The translations under genes and the position numbers were made by a program. From Lycorma delicatula (Eukaryota; Arthropoda; Insecta; Hemiptera; Fulgoridae): DNA of 64,000 nucleotides. The stretch is taken from NCBI RefSeq assembly GCF_047948215.1, contig NC_134455.1, forward strand, positions 162,112,575 to 162,176,574. Direction: 5' to 3'. Shown here in pieces: positions 36,253-49,538 of the stretch. Position 1 is the stretch's first letter. Each line of letters opens with the position of its first letter. The notes beneath the pieces were generated by a model. The model had not been told where the DNA came from. It did not search any database and saw only the letters and a list, made by a program, of their open reading frames with translations.

Positions 36253-39200
36253 CGTAGGCGTAACCACGGTGGAGCAGGCCCCTGGCTCATTTAGTCAAAT
36301 GAAAAATTATAGCTCAAAATAGGTTGTAATAGTATTGCGCAGGAAGAAAGCACGCTTGAATCGTGTCTGGAGTGCTCTCTGGTGAACGAGTGGGGAACAG
36401 GCAGTTCAACGTCTGGATGGTCTGTTGTAAAACACGAAGATTATAGAATGTTTGAGATTGGATTTAGCGGGATAGTTCTAGTACCTTCTGTTCCCTATTT
36501 AAGCGCTGCAATCAGTGCGAGTGTGTAAGTTGAGTGAGTCGACGCATTTGAACCAGTTAAGATCGCAATCCCGTAACAATAGCAATCTAAAATGGATATT
36601 AGAAACCTTTTTAGCACAAATGTTTGTATGTATATTATTTTCAATTGGATCGATGAGTTGCAAAACTATCTAATTAAAGCAACCTAAAATGTTCGGGAAA
36701 TGCGAAGACTGTTTTATTGTTTTCAATAATAATGATCTTCATGTTGTCTTTATTATCGAAATTTTAAGAAAAATCATACGATACTAAATAAGGAAATAAT
36801 AACAAGTATACCATACTCCAGTAATTTAAAATAAAGTTTGAAAATTGCAATTAGCTACTTTTGCAGCAGTTTTGCTTAATTAGATGGTTTTGAATTTTTA
36901 AATGGTTGATTTTGCCACTAGCTATTTCTACTATATGCAAATATTAAAACAAATTTGTACAAAATATTAAAGATTTATTAAAAAATATCATCATGCAATA
37001 ATAATAAAAAATAATAAAAGTTCGGTAGCTAATAAATAGTGAATAGTTCAAAATTCAAAACAGCCAGATTTTTGTTGTGATCAAGTTCAATCACTACAAA
37101 AGTAATTCTAAACACAACACAATGTTGATACAAAAATTTCTAACTTCAAATTAGAACCATGTTGGTTTACATTGATTTCATTCTGTACACAGCCACAGCC
37201 GGTTAGATTTGAACATTCCACCAGTTTTTTGTGGTTTTTCTTCTTATTCCACTAGTACACTTTTGTAGAAATGAAAAAAATTCTACTTTTGTAAACTTGA
37301 AAAATGTCAATTAGATGGTTTTGAATCTCATCAACTCATATTTAGGTTGAGAACATTTTTCACGACCAAAAAAAATTTACTGATTTTCAAAACGTTATAA
37401 CTTAGCGAAAAATTATTGTATCGAGACAAAAAAAAACTTTTTTAAGCTTGAAGTTTCTAGTAGAGAGTCCTTTCAGAAAGTAAAATTGTTAGTTCCTTTA
37501 ATTTTTTTGGGAAGTTTAGTAGTTGTTATTTACTTTCTTTTAGGGAGACAGAAGAGGAAGCAACCAGATAAAAGTAATACCAAAAGTTATAGCGGTGGAG
37601 AAGAGAAATCGAAGCAGAATGCTGGTGAAAATTCAAGCGGATGTTCGCTACCGTCTGGTTCTGGTGTACAGGATCAAACTTTTTTTGATAATGATGTGGG
37701 TCACTGGCTTGGATGTTCGTTTAGTATGACCTCCTCTCAAAAAAGTGGAAGTTTTTAAAAGTGTTGGTCACTAACTCCAAATTATGACTTTGTTAAGAAT
37801 GCTGTGCGATTAGAAAGAAAATTCAAATACAGTTGGTTGGGGGATTTTGCTTCTTGGCTGGCGTATTCCATGAAATTAAAGGGCGCGTTGTGCATTTATT
37901 GTGTGTTGATTCCACCAATTAATGTGCATTATGTTGGCTTGTTTCATAGTGAGGCTCTTTACTCGCTATAAAGACGTGCACGAATTTGCGAAATGTCACA
38001 CGTCATCTCAGTGCCACAAATCGGCGGCCAAGCGCAAAATATTTTGCTGAAATTATAGCCGTTGATGTACAGCTTATTTCTGTCCACTAACAAGAAATAA
38101 AAGCCAATAAGAAAAGTGTTGCATCAATAATTTCGACTGTGATGTTTTTGGTAAACATGACCTACCTTTGAGGGGCAAAGAAAATCATGAAGGTGTTTTT
38201 GAAGGCTTGATCAAACTCAAAATTAACGCTGGTCACCATATTTAAAAAAGAGCACGCAGGAAAGAACGCAAAAAATCCAGTTACGTGTCACCACGTTTCA
38301 AAATGAAATAATCTGTCTATGTGGTGACGTCATTAGAGACGACATCACTACTGACGTAAAGAAAGCATGTGTATACAGTATCGTGGCAGACTAGAGCAGC
38401 GACATATCAGGGAAAGAACAACTTTCCATCTCTTCATTGGGGTTAGATTTTTTGACGAAGAAAAGTTGATGGTTCGTGAGAAATTTCTAGGTTATGTAGA
38501 GTTGACTGACATGGTTGCAAAATCTGTAGCATTAACAACTTTGTAGAAAAGGTAGGCTTTGATCCAGAAAAGTGCGTCGGACAAGGATAAGATGAGTGTT
38601 CCAGTATGATAGGAAAAGATGGTGGTATGCAGAAAATTATACGAGAGCGGTTTACGATCAAAACTCAACTTAATAGTAAATGACTTAAACGAGATAGCAG
38701 TAATACGAAATAACGTCTCCACAATAAAACAAATAATGAAATTCTTCCGAGAATCGGCCCTTCGTCGAAAATGCATACCGAATATACCAATACTCTGTGA
38801 AATTCGTAGTCTCAAAAATATAAAAGTGCCCCCATATTCAAGAAACATTATGTGCGAATCGTTATGGAGCTTGAAAAACTATCAACAGATGGTAACAATG
38901 CAACTAGAAAAGCTGCTTTTAAAATGTATTGCGCTGCTACAAAATCAGAATTCATTGTTAGTGTTAATCTCATAGCAAAATATTAGGCACTCCTGCAACC
39001 GGTGGTAAATGTTCTTCAGTCAGCAAGTGTGGACTTACTTCAATATGCAAATCACATAAAAAAAAAATCAGAGACATCGTGAGAAAATACCGCGGAAATT
39101 CGGTTTTTGAAAGTGAAAGTGTTATAGCTGAGGTTGAAACAATCGTCGAGCATCTTGGAACAGATTTCAATATGTCGCGTGTCATAAATCAGCAGAAAAA

Positions 39201-39904
39201 TCGTGCAAATCCACCATTACAGATTTCTAGCGAGTTTTGCGTAAGATTACTAAATAATTCAGTACATACATTCATCAATAATGTCTCTGAAACAGCGATT
39301 TTCTTAGGATAACTTGCCCGCATTCTCATTGCTTAAGTTGCATTCTCACGTAATGCTTCATATCACGTATGAGGTGTTTTTAAAAAAATAAACGTTTTTG
39401 TAGATATTACAATTTGAATGATTTCCTCAGTGAAGCTGAACTTTATTAAAAACAATTGAAAGGAAAAAATTTGCCAAATGCCGAACTGAAGGAGATAGAA
39501 CAAGCTGCACTAATTAAAGAAAACCAATTGTTCTAATCATCCATAAAACGGGTGCTACTTATCTCACTTGCACAGTCCTGCACAACATGCAGTATCGAAA
39601 GATACTTCAACACCTTACGCAAGGTAAAAATGTGGTTACGGTTAAAAATGACAGGAAATCGGATTGTCGGTCTTTCTATGATGAGTGTGCATAAAAAGAG
39701 GAAGCTAAAATAAATCTGAGAAAGACATTTTGTTAAGATTTAGTCAGAACTCTCGTAGGCTAGTGCTGAAATAAAATTTAGATAGGTTCGAATAGCATTG
39801 CAACTAATTACTTTTAGCGTAATGAAATGTTCAAATAAAACCATTTTTTATCAAAAAAACGTTATTTTATGCCTCCCCTGGAGAAAATCCTGGGTACACC
39901 TATG
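36253..39904 (+). mobile_element. hAT-superfamily DNA transposon, 3,652 bp, decayed
   Basis: Terminal inverted repeats: the left end is CGTAGGCGTAACCA and the right end, read inward, is CATAGGTGTACCCA, 11 of 14 matching. A less perfect GGAGCAGGCCCCTGG against TCTCCAGGGGAGG follows. Flanking 8-bp duplications match at 7 positions. Inside, a plus-strand transposase relic (about 37520-39720) lies downstream of some 1.2 kb of non-coding sequence containing a TATTTAAG (36496) that could have been a promoter. With both ends in place it looks like a once-autonomous copy that has decayed in situ. The non-coding 36600-37480 part is AT-rich and could include an intron or a further insertion. Confidence 0.85.
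37520..39720 (+). pseudogene. hAT transposase relic (ZMYM1-like, DUF4371 type)
   Basis: Pieces occur in family order over several frames. A Lys-rich head at about 37545-37755 ends DVGHWLGCSFSM. FKYSWL and FASWLAYSMKLKGALCIYC lie near 37826-37905. A TTF-type zinc finger follows: FTRYKDVHEFAKCHTSSQ and CHKSAAKRK (37965-38040). DUF4371 pieces are HDLPLRGKENHEGVFEGLIK near 38160-38215, then CLCGDVIRDDITTDVKKA and SIVAD, the first catalytic Asp, at 38389-38391, followed at once by a stop where the family has Glu, then SDISGKEQLS. GYVELTDMVAKSVA and VGFDPEKCVGQG follow. The longest clean part (38650-38800) has KLNLIVNDLNEIAVIRNN and FFRESALRRK. Later come TRKAAFKMYCAATKSEF and NVLQSASVDLLQYANHIKK. 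The hAT dimerisation region LISLAQSCTTCSIERYF and NTLRKVKMWLR is at about 39555-39640. The enzyme would cut and paste the element. Many stops and frameshifts rule out function. Confidence 0.9.
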
Positions 39905-39912
39905 TTTTGAGG
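39905..39912. repeat. Right target-site duplication of the hAT element
   Basis: TTTTGAGG, one mismatch from the left copy at 36245-36252. Confidence 0.75.
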
Positions 39913-42900
39913 ACATATTTATGTAAAGGTTGAACTTTGTGCACACGAATATTATTATTTTTTATCTTTGTTTTTAATTAGTACAATTAAAAAATTTCAT
40001 CAAAAAACAATACTTTTTCCGTATATTTTTTTATTTTTTCAAACGGTTCGGCAGTTTATTAAAAATGGCAACGGAAGCATAATAATGTTCTTTCTCATAA
40101 GCCGAAGTATTGTGTTGAATTATGCGAAAACAGTACTGTTGTCTCTTTGATAAAGGTAGATACTGTTATTTTTTAAGAAATTACCATTCTTTTTAACAAA
40201 GGTGGTATATTCATAAAGGACACAGTATTGACATAGCAAGCGGAGCTTTAACCCAAAAAATAAAAAAAAAATTCTATCATCAAATATAGATCTATCAAAT
40301 AGAAATATTTTCTTTAAAGTATTTAGGAAAATTTATTAACTAATAAATATCATTATCTGAGGTATTTAATAACGAAGAAGAATGATGGAATTAAAATGTC
40401 AAAAAAGAAACGAAAAGCGCAAAGTTATGAAAGATACGAGTTTAATTAAGAACATATTAGAACTAGCCTAAAAAATTCAGATTATTTTGTTTCTTGTGAG
40501 AATATTTCATTAAAAATATTTACATACTATAAGGAAAAATTTCTTAACGTTCTGATTAAATGAGATGCTAAAGTACTAATAACATTTAACTATAAACATT
40601 TGCTTATAAATATTTCGTTTATAAGATTTTTTTAATATTTAAATGAAAATAGACTAATCTTATTTTTAAGTAAAAGATAAGACTAAACAGCGCTGTTAGT
40701 TGAAATTTTTGGTCTCTTTTAGGAACATTAAAACCGCATTCTTTTGTTGTTTTGAATAAGCTGAATACCTTATTTTTCATCCTTTTAACACAGCACAGCA
40801 ATTTTTATTCATAAGCTTTCAAATTTTACTGCGTTACGTTATTACGAGCTTGTTTCTTGAAATACTGTAGAATTTTCTGTTGAGAGCATTTTTTTTTGAG
40901 ATACAGCGATATAGTTATACTAAATGTAATCCAGAAAGTCAGAGTTATTTACAGTGAATATACCGATACAAAAGTTCAGTTGCATTATCATGAATAAAAA
41001 ATAACAAATAATTTCACGAAAACGGCTAGTTAAATATAAATACATTTCCCGCCTAATAGTTTTTAATAATAAATATTCATTACATTTTTAATTTTATAAT
41101 GAAATTTACATATTTTGACAGAATTTGAATTTTTACTGAATAAAAATTATTTTTTACTAGTATCTTCAAATTAATGATCAACTATTATACAATTATTGTT
41201 ACATTCGGTAATATTGCTTGGTATTTCATCACCAGAAACTTCATCGTGGTTAACGAGGACATGGTTCATTGTTATTAAAAGTTTAATTTTAATGAAAAGC
41301 TGATATTTAGAAATGCTAATTAAACTGACTTAAGACATATTTTTATTATCACCTGATCTCCGTAGGGGAATAATCCGCTTCTTGTGATGATCCCGGTCGC
41401 TACACCATCCCCTCCATTCAAACTCTGATAGGCTTTACTGGAGGTAGTCTCTTAGATCCACTAAATTTGATAATACAACGCAGTCATCAGTTTGGCCTTT
41501 GTCAGGATGCTACAGAAGTTGAAGTTACAATCTTATTTTTTTAATGTTTATTAATTAAAAATATTTCCATATTTCATCAAACATGAAGATGTTGAGGAAA
41601 TCTGGTTGAAGAAATTTACAACCAGTTTATATATTTATTATTAGCTGCCGTTTTATCTATTTCTTTAAATAAACGAGGACCTGAAACTAGAGTTTAGTTG
41701 CAATTCTGGAATCGTATTTTTAAATGGATTATTTTATTTCCGTTTATTGTATTTTTAATTCTACGCTAATTTAATCACTTAGTTTTTACGTCATATAAGT
41801 AATGTATATTTTATATACGAAAGATATAAAATGATTAACTGTCATTGAAATAAGTTGGAAAGCAAGAAACCAGTCAAAAACCGTTTAAAAAACAAAAATT
41901 CCACAACTAAATGGTCATTTCTATTTTAAGTAACGAATATCATTAGGTAGTAAGGAAATAGATTACATAAATAAATAAGTGAAAAAGTAATGACAATTAT
42001 TTATCAAAATAACTTATATGTCAAGAAACATTTATTTTAAATCTTACGTGAAAAATCATCTATGTTCCACCATCGATTATTTCAACCTGGATTTTAGGTT
42101 TTAATTTTAATATATTTATCGGAATATACTAAACGAAAATACTTATACGAAATAAATGTGATATCATTTATTTTCGACACTAATATTTAATAATAATAAT
42201 AAAATTTAATAAACCAAGTAGTAATGGGTTTATTAAATCATTTAATTACTTATTTTCAGTTATTTCTTATTTTTCATCTGATTTAAATACGTGTGTTCCT
42301 AAAAGTTATAAATTTGGTATCTTATTATACTATTTAATTCTTATCGAATTATTCGAATATGGAACTTTGAAAGCATATATGTAGCTTTGTAATTAATTAT
42401 AATGTTGTAGAATTTTTTAAAACACTTAAAAATTCATTTTTATGAAAAAGAATTCGGCAATCTTAAAAACTTTCCAAATAATAATCCATTCCTAACAATA
42501 ATAATAATAATAGACTCCTCAAGAAATATTCCCGACCAATGAATTCAGTCTGTAAGAGGATGAGAATTCTATAGAAATAATTCTCACATGTATACATACG
42601 TATTGGTGTGTAAAGCAAATAATTATAAATGTTCATATTTTTATAAGCCTGAAAATAACCGTATAGTAATGTAATTTTAAAACTCTAAATGAAGAGGTAT
42701 GTATCGTGATGCAGAGATATTAAGTAAGTTTATTTTTACCTTATGTACAATAACATACAATAAAACTTATTTAAGAATCCTGAGGGTTTAGAAATAAACG
42801 AACCATCCTATCAGATAACGTTTTTTTTTTTAATTAAAACTTCACATTGGTTGATTGTTTAGCACAAAGAAAATCAATTAAAATAACAGTAAATTCAATT

Positions 42901-45900
42901 AATTTAAAGAAAAACCTAAATATAATGCTTTAAAAAAAAAACATTACTTCCGGAAGTGGTTAACGTAAAATATAAAAATATAACTTACTCTGTTCAGAGT
43001 AAATCTGAACAATAATTTTAATTCGTTTTAGTTCTTCTACAGTGCAATTAAAATTCTTTTTTAAAAAGTAGCTCAAAGCAGTAATCACAACTTAAATTCT
43101 ATAAATAAAACCTCTTACCTAAATAAATAATAAAAGGGAAGTAAAAAAAATAAAAAATTAAAGGATTTAATTTTTTTTAATTTTAGAATTATTTTCTTTA
43201 AAACAAAAAAGTTTAATTAATCGCAAGAAAAATAAAATAACTATCACTACCTTGTTTAATGCCAGGAAATTATTCTCTGCTAATAAGGTAGGCATTCTTT
43301 AAATTCCAGTAGTTTTTTAAATTCCATAATTCACGGACGAATGAATTTTTTTTCATATTAATACAGAATAATTTTATATTATAAGAAAACTCCGCATGAT
43401 TATTGGTAGATTAGAAGGGGTTATACAGATTTGAACGGAATAATGTACTTTTAAAACACTTCTCTTTTAAATACGAGTGTAGTGAAATCAATTACTCACT
43501 ACAACTATTTCACGAGATGATACTTTTGCGGTAACTTTTAGAATGCTAATAAATATTTCGGGATAGCGACATAAAATTTATTGTTAATTATAAAACAAGC
43601 ACATACTGTGTTGCGTTAATTATTATTTTTAATTCGTTACCCATTAATGCGTCCACGGAATGATAATCTCATTTTTTTTATTATCAATGACCTTCTGTTG
43701 ATTAGTTAACAACAAAAGAAATCTGATGATTTCGAGACCGATTTCAGGTTCTCATTTTAATATATTTATCGGAATATAGTAAACACAATACAATATCTTT
43801 CAGTAAATGAAATTTAAAAATTTGAATCTATTGAATGGATTTAAATCGCAATTTTTTCGATGATATTAGAGAATTAAATTACATATATACTTGATTTATT
43901 AAATCGGTCATTATATTAATACGCGTTAATGTGTGGATATGTAATAAGAGTCCATTGCAGTAAATAATTTACTATCATTTCATTCATTAACTGAGAAGCA
44001 CTTTATTCTATAATTCCATCCCTTAATGAAACACTATACAAAGCCGAGTTAATAATTAAAACCCCATTGAAACTATCCCTGTTAGGGTACAGAATGAGGT
44101 CAAGTTAGTCATCTCACGGATGAGTGGGTCAACATATAGCGTTTTGTTAAAAACAGCTGAGTGATCGTCTTGAAAAGATGCGGAATCAGCGAAAGATGAG
44201 TAGGCGGGTGGATGAAGCGTAGAAAGGCAATCGAGCAGAGGTTACACTCGTAGCTACCGATTTCAGTTTTCCTGGATACAGTACTTCAGTGAGATAAAAA
44301 CTTATACAATATTCTAAATCTTTCACATAAAACGTAAAATCCCTCGGAAAAATATCGAACGTTCTCAAGAAAATATAAAAAATGGAAACAAAAGATAAAT
44401 CAAAACAAAAACAATTCATACAATTCTACTAAATATTTTAAAATAATGTACAATGAAAATAATAAACTAAAAACTGAATTTTTTAACGTATATCTGTACG
44501 ATTAATAAGATTCTCAAGATAGGTTGTGTTGTAAAATTCATACTCGGAGTTTTAATTTAAAAAAGAAGGTTTAAAAAGCTGTTATAGACTATAACTGACA
44601 CAACGCAAAAATAAACCTCATTAACCTAAATAATTCAGCCGGAAGAGACATTGACAGATAAAATTAATGACAAGAGTTCAATTCTCATTTTCGGCTGAGA
44701 TTTACCAATAAATTAATATATTTTAAATTTTGAAAAAGAAAAAAAATTATAATATTATAATGTAGTAAATTAGCAATATGATCTGTATTACAATTTCGTA
44801 ATTTAGAACCTTAATAAAAAATCTATTTCTGTAATCCCTAGAGGTTAATTTAACATTTAAAAATTTATATAAATATGCGCGCGCGCGTAATTTATTTACT
44901 TCAGAAGATATCTTATCTAGACGCCAACGTGGTAATAGTAGGAATTCTAAAATAAGTTGCCAAAGAAAATAATTGTACAATAGGTAGTTTTACAATAATA
45001 AATTAAAACAAATTTTACGATTAAAACAAATTTAACACGAACAAAGTTACTACTTTAAGCTAAGAAACAGGTATTGAAAAAGGCTTAAAAAACTGATTAG
45101 AATTTAAAAATATAAATGTTGGCAACGATTAAAAACTAATCATTACAATTAAAGATTATAATTACTTATTACTGCTGAAGTCGAGTTTTAAAAAAAATAT
45201 ATTTGGTTTTAAATATCTTATTTTAATTTAAAGTATGGGAAAGCCTAGAAAAAGGAGACACTTGTATGAAAAAACCTTTATCATGATATTTAATAATTAC
45301 TGCTGAGTGTGAGCAAAAATATATTGATATTCTGAAGTGTGAGAAAACGCATTATTTTTCTACTCCAGATTCCAAATAATTTTCTTTTAATTGAAAAAAA
45401 TAATTTACATTCAGCTGAATTTGGTTCAGAGTAAGGATTGAACACACAAAAAGTATACATAAAGTTTGTACTGGAATTAAAAAAATAATCAGTAAGAAAG
45501 AACTTACTAAAACTTCCTCTCAAATTAATGGATAGAAACCCATGACGTTTATAAACATTTAACTTAAGTTGATTTAAAATCAAGACAAAAGAAGTTATTG
45601 TGTTATAATTATTTTTGTTGATTGATGTAAAACATAGACTCCTGATAATGTTTTTAATATTATTATGAATTACTTTACATGGTCTCACACACACGAATAC
45701 ACCGAAAGAGAGGAAGAAAGAGATAAATAAATGTATCAAAGATTGAAAAAAACGATAAAAGATTATTTGAATCTATACTATTATATAAATTTTAAAGCGA
45801 TGCAGTTTTTTTGTGTATCGTTTACTAATTTATCGGCAATTATTCATTTTTCTATTAGATTAAATTTAAACCAAGCTCTTACTTTCGTAACCTAAAGAAT

Positions 45901-46270
45901 TTTATTTATTCCTATTTTGAAGATCGTCTAAAATCATCATTAAAAATATAAAACAAATAGTGTATTTTAAATTAGTTTAAAAAACACAACATTCAGGAAG
46001 TAAAACAAAAGTCAAATTCCGTGCCTGCCATATTTTTATATTTATCACTTTTTCATTTTAAGGTACTACTTATTAATATAATCGATAAGATTAAAGATTA
46101 AAATAGAACGCAATAAATTTGGGATACTGTAATAGCATATAAGTCCCGCCATATTTTATAATGGGGAAGGGTTTCATAATGCGGGTTATAAGATGTGACC
46201 AGCTACAATCGCACTGTAACTGAAATTTACTATACTAACTAAAAGGAAAGATTTCTTTCTGAAAATAAAA
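39913..46270. other. Long AT-rich non-coding stretch
   Basis: About 6.4 kb without a supported gene. A GC-richer patch at 41350-41530 contains CATCCCCTCCATT, also present near 50460 (CATCCCCTCCATTG), and may be old repeat sequence. A short direct repeat, ATTTTAATATATTTATCGGA, occurs at about 42104 and 43755. The 149-residue frame at 45290-45739 (minus) is low in complexity, with no motif. Confidence 0.5.
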
Positions 46271-46395
46271 TTTACCGGCATCTTAATACAATATTCATCA
46301 GCTGTTTAAAGTTATCGGTTCAAATCCGAGTCAGACATGGAATTATTCATGTACTACACACTTTTCCATGCTTCTTTCGCCAAATAAACTGGTAT
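46265..46395 (+). repeat. tRNA-derived SINE (family S2, copy 2, degraded)
   Basis: A B-box-like CGGTTCAAATCC is followed by GAGTCAGACATGG and ATTATTCATGTACTACA. This matches the part downstream of the B box in copy 1 (GTCAGACATGGCATTTTTCAT). The A box is no longer recognisable. Orientation is opposite to copy 1. Confidence 0.55.
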
Positions 46396-46399
46396 TAAT

Positions 46400-47060
46400 T
46401 AAATTGTCAGGAGAATTATATGAGTATAAAAACTTCAGCCAAATCGCTTCTATTTACCTGATAAAACTAGGAAAAAGAGGTTAAAATTCTAGACATATAT
46501 GTTGTAAAGAAAAAGAAAGTAAAACATCTATTTTGCAACTACAAGCACATAATTATAAAACAACTAGTTGGAATGGGATATGAAAATTCTGTTGTACAAA
46601 TTACCAACCTTTTATAATGTCTCTGATTAATTCCTGATTGTAAGAAAGAGGATAATCATCGCATCAAAAGACTGTGATAGTAATACGTTAAAGCCGACCA
46701 AGATTATTAACTAACAAGGAAGCAAAAAATAAAACTGCGGCGAATTTTTAGTAAATTATGTCAAAAATCTATGAAAGAACAAATTCTCTTATTAATTCCT
46801 TCAATAAAAAATAACCGTGAAATAAAATTAAAAAAGAAATCTGTTTAATTACATACTAGTGATTTGTAGTTCGGAAATTTCATAGAGATACGTAGATATT
46901 AAAAAATAAAAGACTACTTTTCAAATCGGCACGTCTAGCGATAATTATATCTTTATTGTTCTCTATATTTACTTTTTTTGTCTTTTCTGTACATTTCTTT
47001 TGGGTTTTTTATTCCACTTTTTGAAGAGAAGTACGGTAATACTTTCAGTCGCTTTAACTC
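46400..47060. other. AT-rich stretch, no gene seen
   Basis: No motif or repeat recognised between the S2 SINE and the G run that precedes repeat C copy 2. Confidence 0.5.
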
Positions 47061-47075
47061 GGGGGGGGGGGGGGG
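47061..47075. repeat. Run of 15 G
   Basis: Homopolymer of 15 guanines directly at the left edge of repeat C copy 2. It is unusual in such AT-rich DNA and could be an assembly-sensitive site. Confidence 0.9.
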
Positions 47076-47625
47076 TGAAATGAATTTTCTTTATGTTTTA
47101 AGATAGGAGGACTACGAAAATACTGCTCACTTAAATTTTGGTTTCCTTATGCGTTTATTTTTATATATATTTATTTGGAGGCCTATAAGTAAAATTCTGT
47201 GCATGAAAAATATCGAAAACTACAAAATCAATTTCATTTAAATTTAGATATGCTGTAGTGGTATATCTGAGATTGTGCACGTGAAAATTTGACGAAGATT
47301 GGTTGTATTTTTCTTGAGCTTACTTCAATTTAAGATCAAAAAAATTTGAGTGGGACAAGTTAGAGCGTGGTTCGTTATATGCTGAAAGTTGGAACGTTGA
47401 TTTTTCTTTATCTGCGGTATCTAATGTCAGCAATATAGCTATTTTTATTTTTTATTATTCATTTTCTATTGTTCTTGACGCGTAACTACTTTTTATGGAT
47501 CATAGGTTATTTTTTTTGTAAAATTTTAGATTGTGTTGATACTTTTTCAAAAGGAAACAGAATAAAATCACTGAAAGTTGGTCTTCTTGCATAGAACTGT
47601 GCAAGATTTATTTTTGCAATCCTTT
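47072..47625 (+). repeat. Dispersed repeat family C, copy 2
   Basis: Same strand and order of blocks as 8772-9245. Shared pieces include AAAATCAATTTCATTTAAAT against GCATCAATTTCATTGAAAT, GTGAAAATTTGACGAAGATT, GGTTCGTTATAT against GGCTCATTATAT, GAAAGTTGGAACGTTGA and ATAGAACTGTGCAAGATTT. About 80 bp near 47450-47560 is extra relative to copy 1. No coding capacity. Element class unknown. Confidence 0.7.
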
Positions 47626-47846
47626 CTTCTTCCCATAAAATTTTTTTTTATCGTATTTTATGCTTTACAAACCTTCTGCTAAATGAAAAGTGCTTGGAAA
47701 AACTTTTCAATAAACCCTAATGATACTAAAGTGTTACTCACGAATCACCCCGAGGTCATTGTCTGGCCTGCATCTTCTTTTATTAACTTATGTAAATTAT
47801 GTTTCTTTCTGACACTAATCCGTTTGATTATGCCTTCCAAGAAACT

Positions 47847-47850
<4 letters not shown>

Positions 47851-47878
<28 letters not shown>
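47851..47878. repeat. Poly-T run (28)
   Basis: Uninterrupted T. Read on the minus strand it could be the poly-A tail of a retroposed copy lying at higher coordinates, but no such element was recognised there. Confidence 0.9.
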
Positions 47879-47879
<1 letters not shown>

Positions 47880-49045
47880 GTATTGTTAAAATCAATATTT
47901 CCTAGATTCAAATGCCCAAAATTTAATTAATTTACAAGAAGACTCTCCTGTTATGTTTTTTTTTTTCAGTATGAAAAATGTGCAGCATCATGAAATATTG
48001 TTTGAAAAGAGTTACCGACAGTTGAATATCTTATGATATTATTTTTAATTAAAATAAAAAAATAAATAATAAATTGTAATTATTCAGATTTTTAATTTTG
48101 TAACGAAATCCTATAATAGTACAGTAATTGTATACGAATACTATTATTTGTTGGCACGTCCAATAGATAGTTTTGTTCTACGGATTTGAAAAATGATGTC
48201 TAAGATCTGGTGTGCCGATTTTTTTTTTTAATTCATAATTTTCACTTAAGATAATTACATCGTAAGAATCGATACAGTAGTTCTGGAATTGTAACACCAC
48301 AAATATACATATGAAATACATTACTCTTTTTTAAAAGTTGACTAAAAATAAAAATGTATTAGCATTATGAAAGAATAATAAAATTCATTTTCCAGAACCA
48401 GCATTTTATCTTAGATATTCAATAGTTATGTATTTTTTTAATTTTCTTTTTAAATGAATGACAAAGACTTTTGGTTAATTTAAATTACATTAAGCGATGG
48501 AAATATATTTAATAATTAATATTTTTGTTTAATTAAAAAAAATTATTAATGAAAAAGAAACTTAATCCTTTGAATAAGATTAAACAAGTCCAACTAAAAA
48601 TTACTTCTGATTAGATTGTTCTTATATTCTGGAATTTAGGTGAAATTAGATTTTCCTTTTAAAAATTTCTCTAAAATTTACGTGAAGTTGTCGAATTTCA
48701 TAATGGAATACCACCGGTTCAAATTTGTTTCTTCGTGCGTGTTCAAAATTGTTTTTATATTGTTGGCCATCTGTTTAAAAGCAATCCTGAAGCAGAACCA
48801 TAAAATACGACCGTCTACATTCAACTCTACCTCCGGTTTGAAATTGTGCTTGAGCTTACTGAGAATAGTATAGCGCCTTTAAAAAATTAATGGTACCGAA
48901 TATATGCGCTTCGGAATAACATCTAACAAAACGATTATTTTAATACTCTGCTGCCAGCTGACTACTGAATATCGACATTATTTTACTTTTTATATATCTC
49001 TCTCTTGCATACATCCTCCTCTCACATGCACACACCACATACACA

Positions 49046-49060
49046 TACACACACACACAC

Positions 49061-49138
<78 letters not shown>

Positions 49139-49139
49139 G
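49046..49139. repeat. Compound (CA)n-(TA)n-(CA)n microsatellite
   Basis: (CA)n from about 49046 with one CG interruption, changing to (AT)n near 49099 and back to (AC)n near 49125. Confidence 0.97.
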
Positions 49140-49512
49140 CACAGATAATTTCACGGAGGAGCGAAAAGCAATCTAATACAGACTCACCGAGACTGATTCA
49201 TCACCTTTTTTCTCTTTTCATTCGACGATCTGGCACACTTCCATGGGTGATAAAGCAATGTTGGTGGCAGCTACAGCGAACACGCTAATACGCCAAAAAG
49301 GCAAAACACGCTTACCGTCCTTTTTATGATTCGTGTGTGCTTTCATACATCAACTGTTAATTCAATTTTTATTTTGTTTTTAACAAATTTATCATATGGT
49401 GATGACAATCACTGATATGCGAATATACCTTTAAAGTTCTCGCTTAATTGTTTAATATTTTACTACGATACATTAATTTTGAGACATTTTTGTTTTAATT
49501 AATCCTTTAGGA

Positions 49513-49538
49513 TTATATATATATATATATATATATAT
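49513..49538. repeat. (TA)n microsatellite
   Basis: About 13 TA units. Confidence 0.93.

Noticed and set aside
44630..44700. GAGTTCAATTCTC as a degraded SINE B box
   Set aside because: Too diverged, with no shared tail to either SINE family.
45290..45739. 149-residue minus-strand frame, the longest in the window
   Set aside because: Low-complexity, Phe/Asn/Leu-rich translation of AT-rich DNA, with no recognised domain or repeat copy.
48904..49176. Frames with His-Thr and Cys-Val repeats on both strands
   Set aside because: Translations of the compound CA/TA microsatellite.
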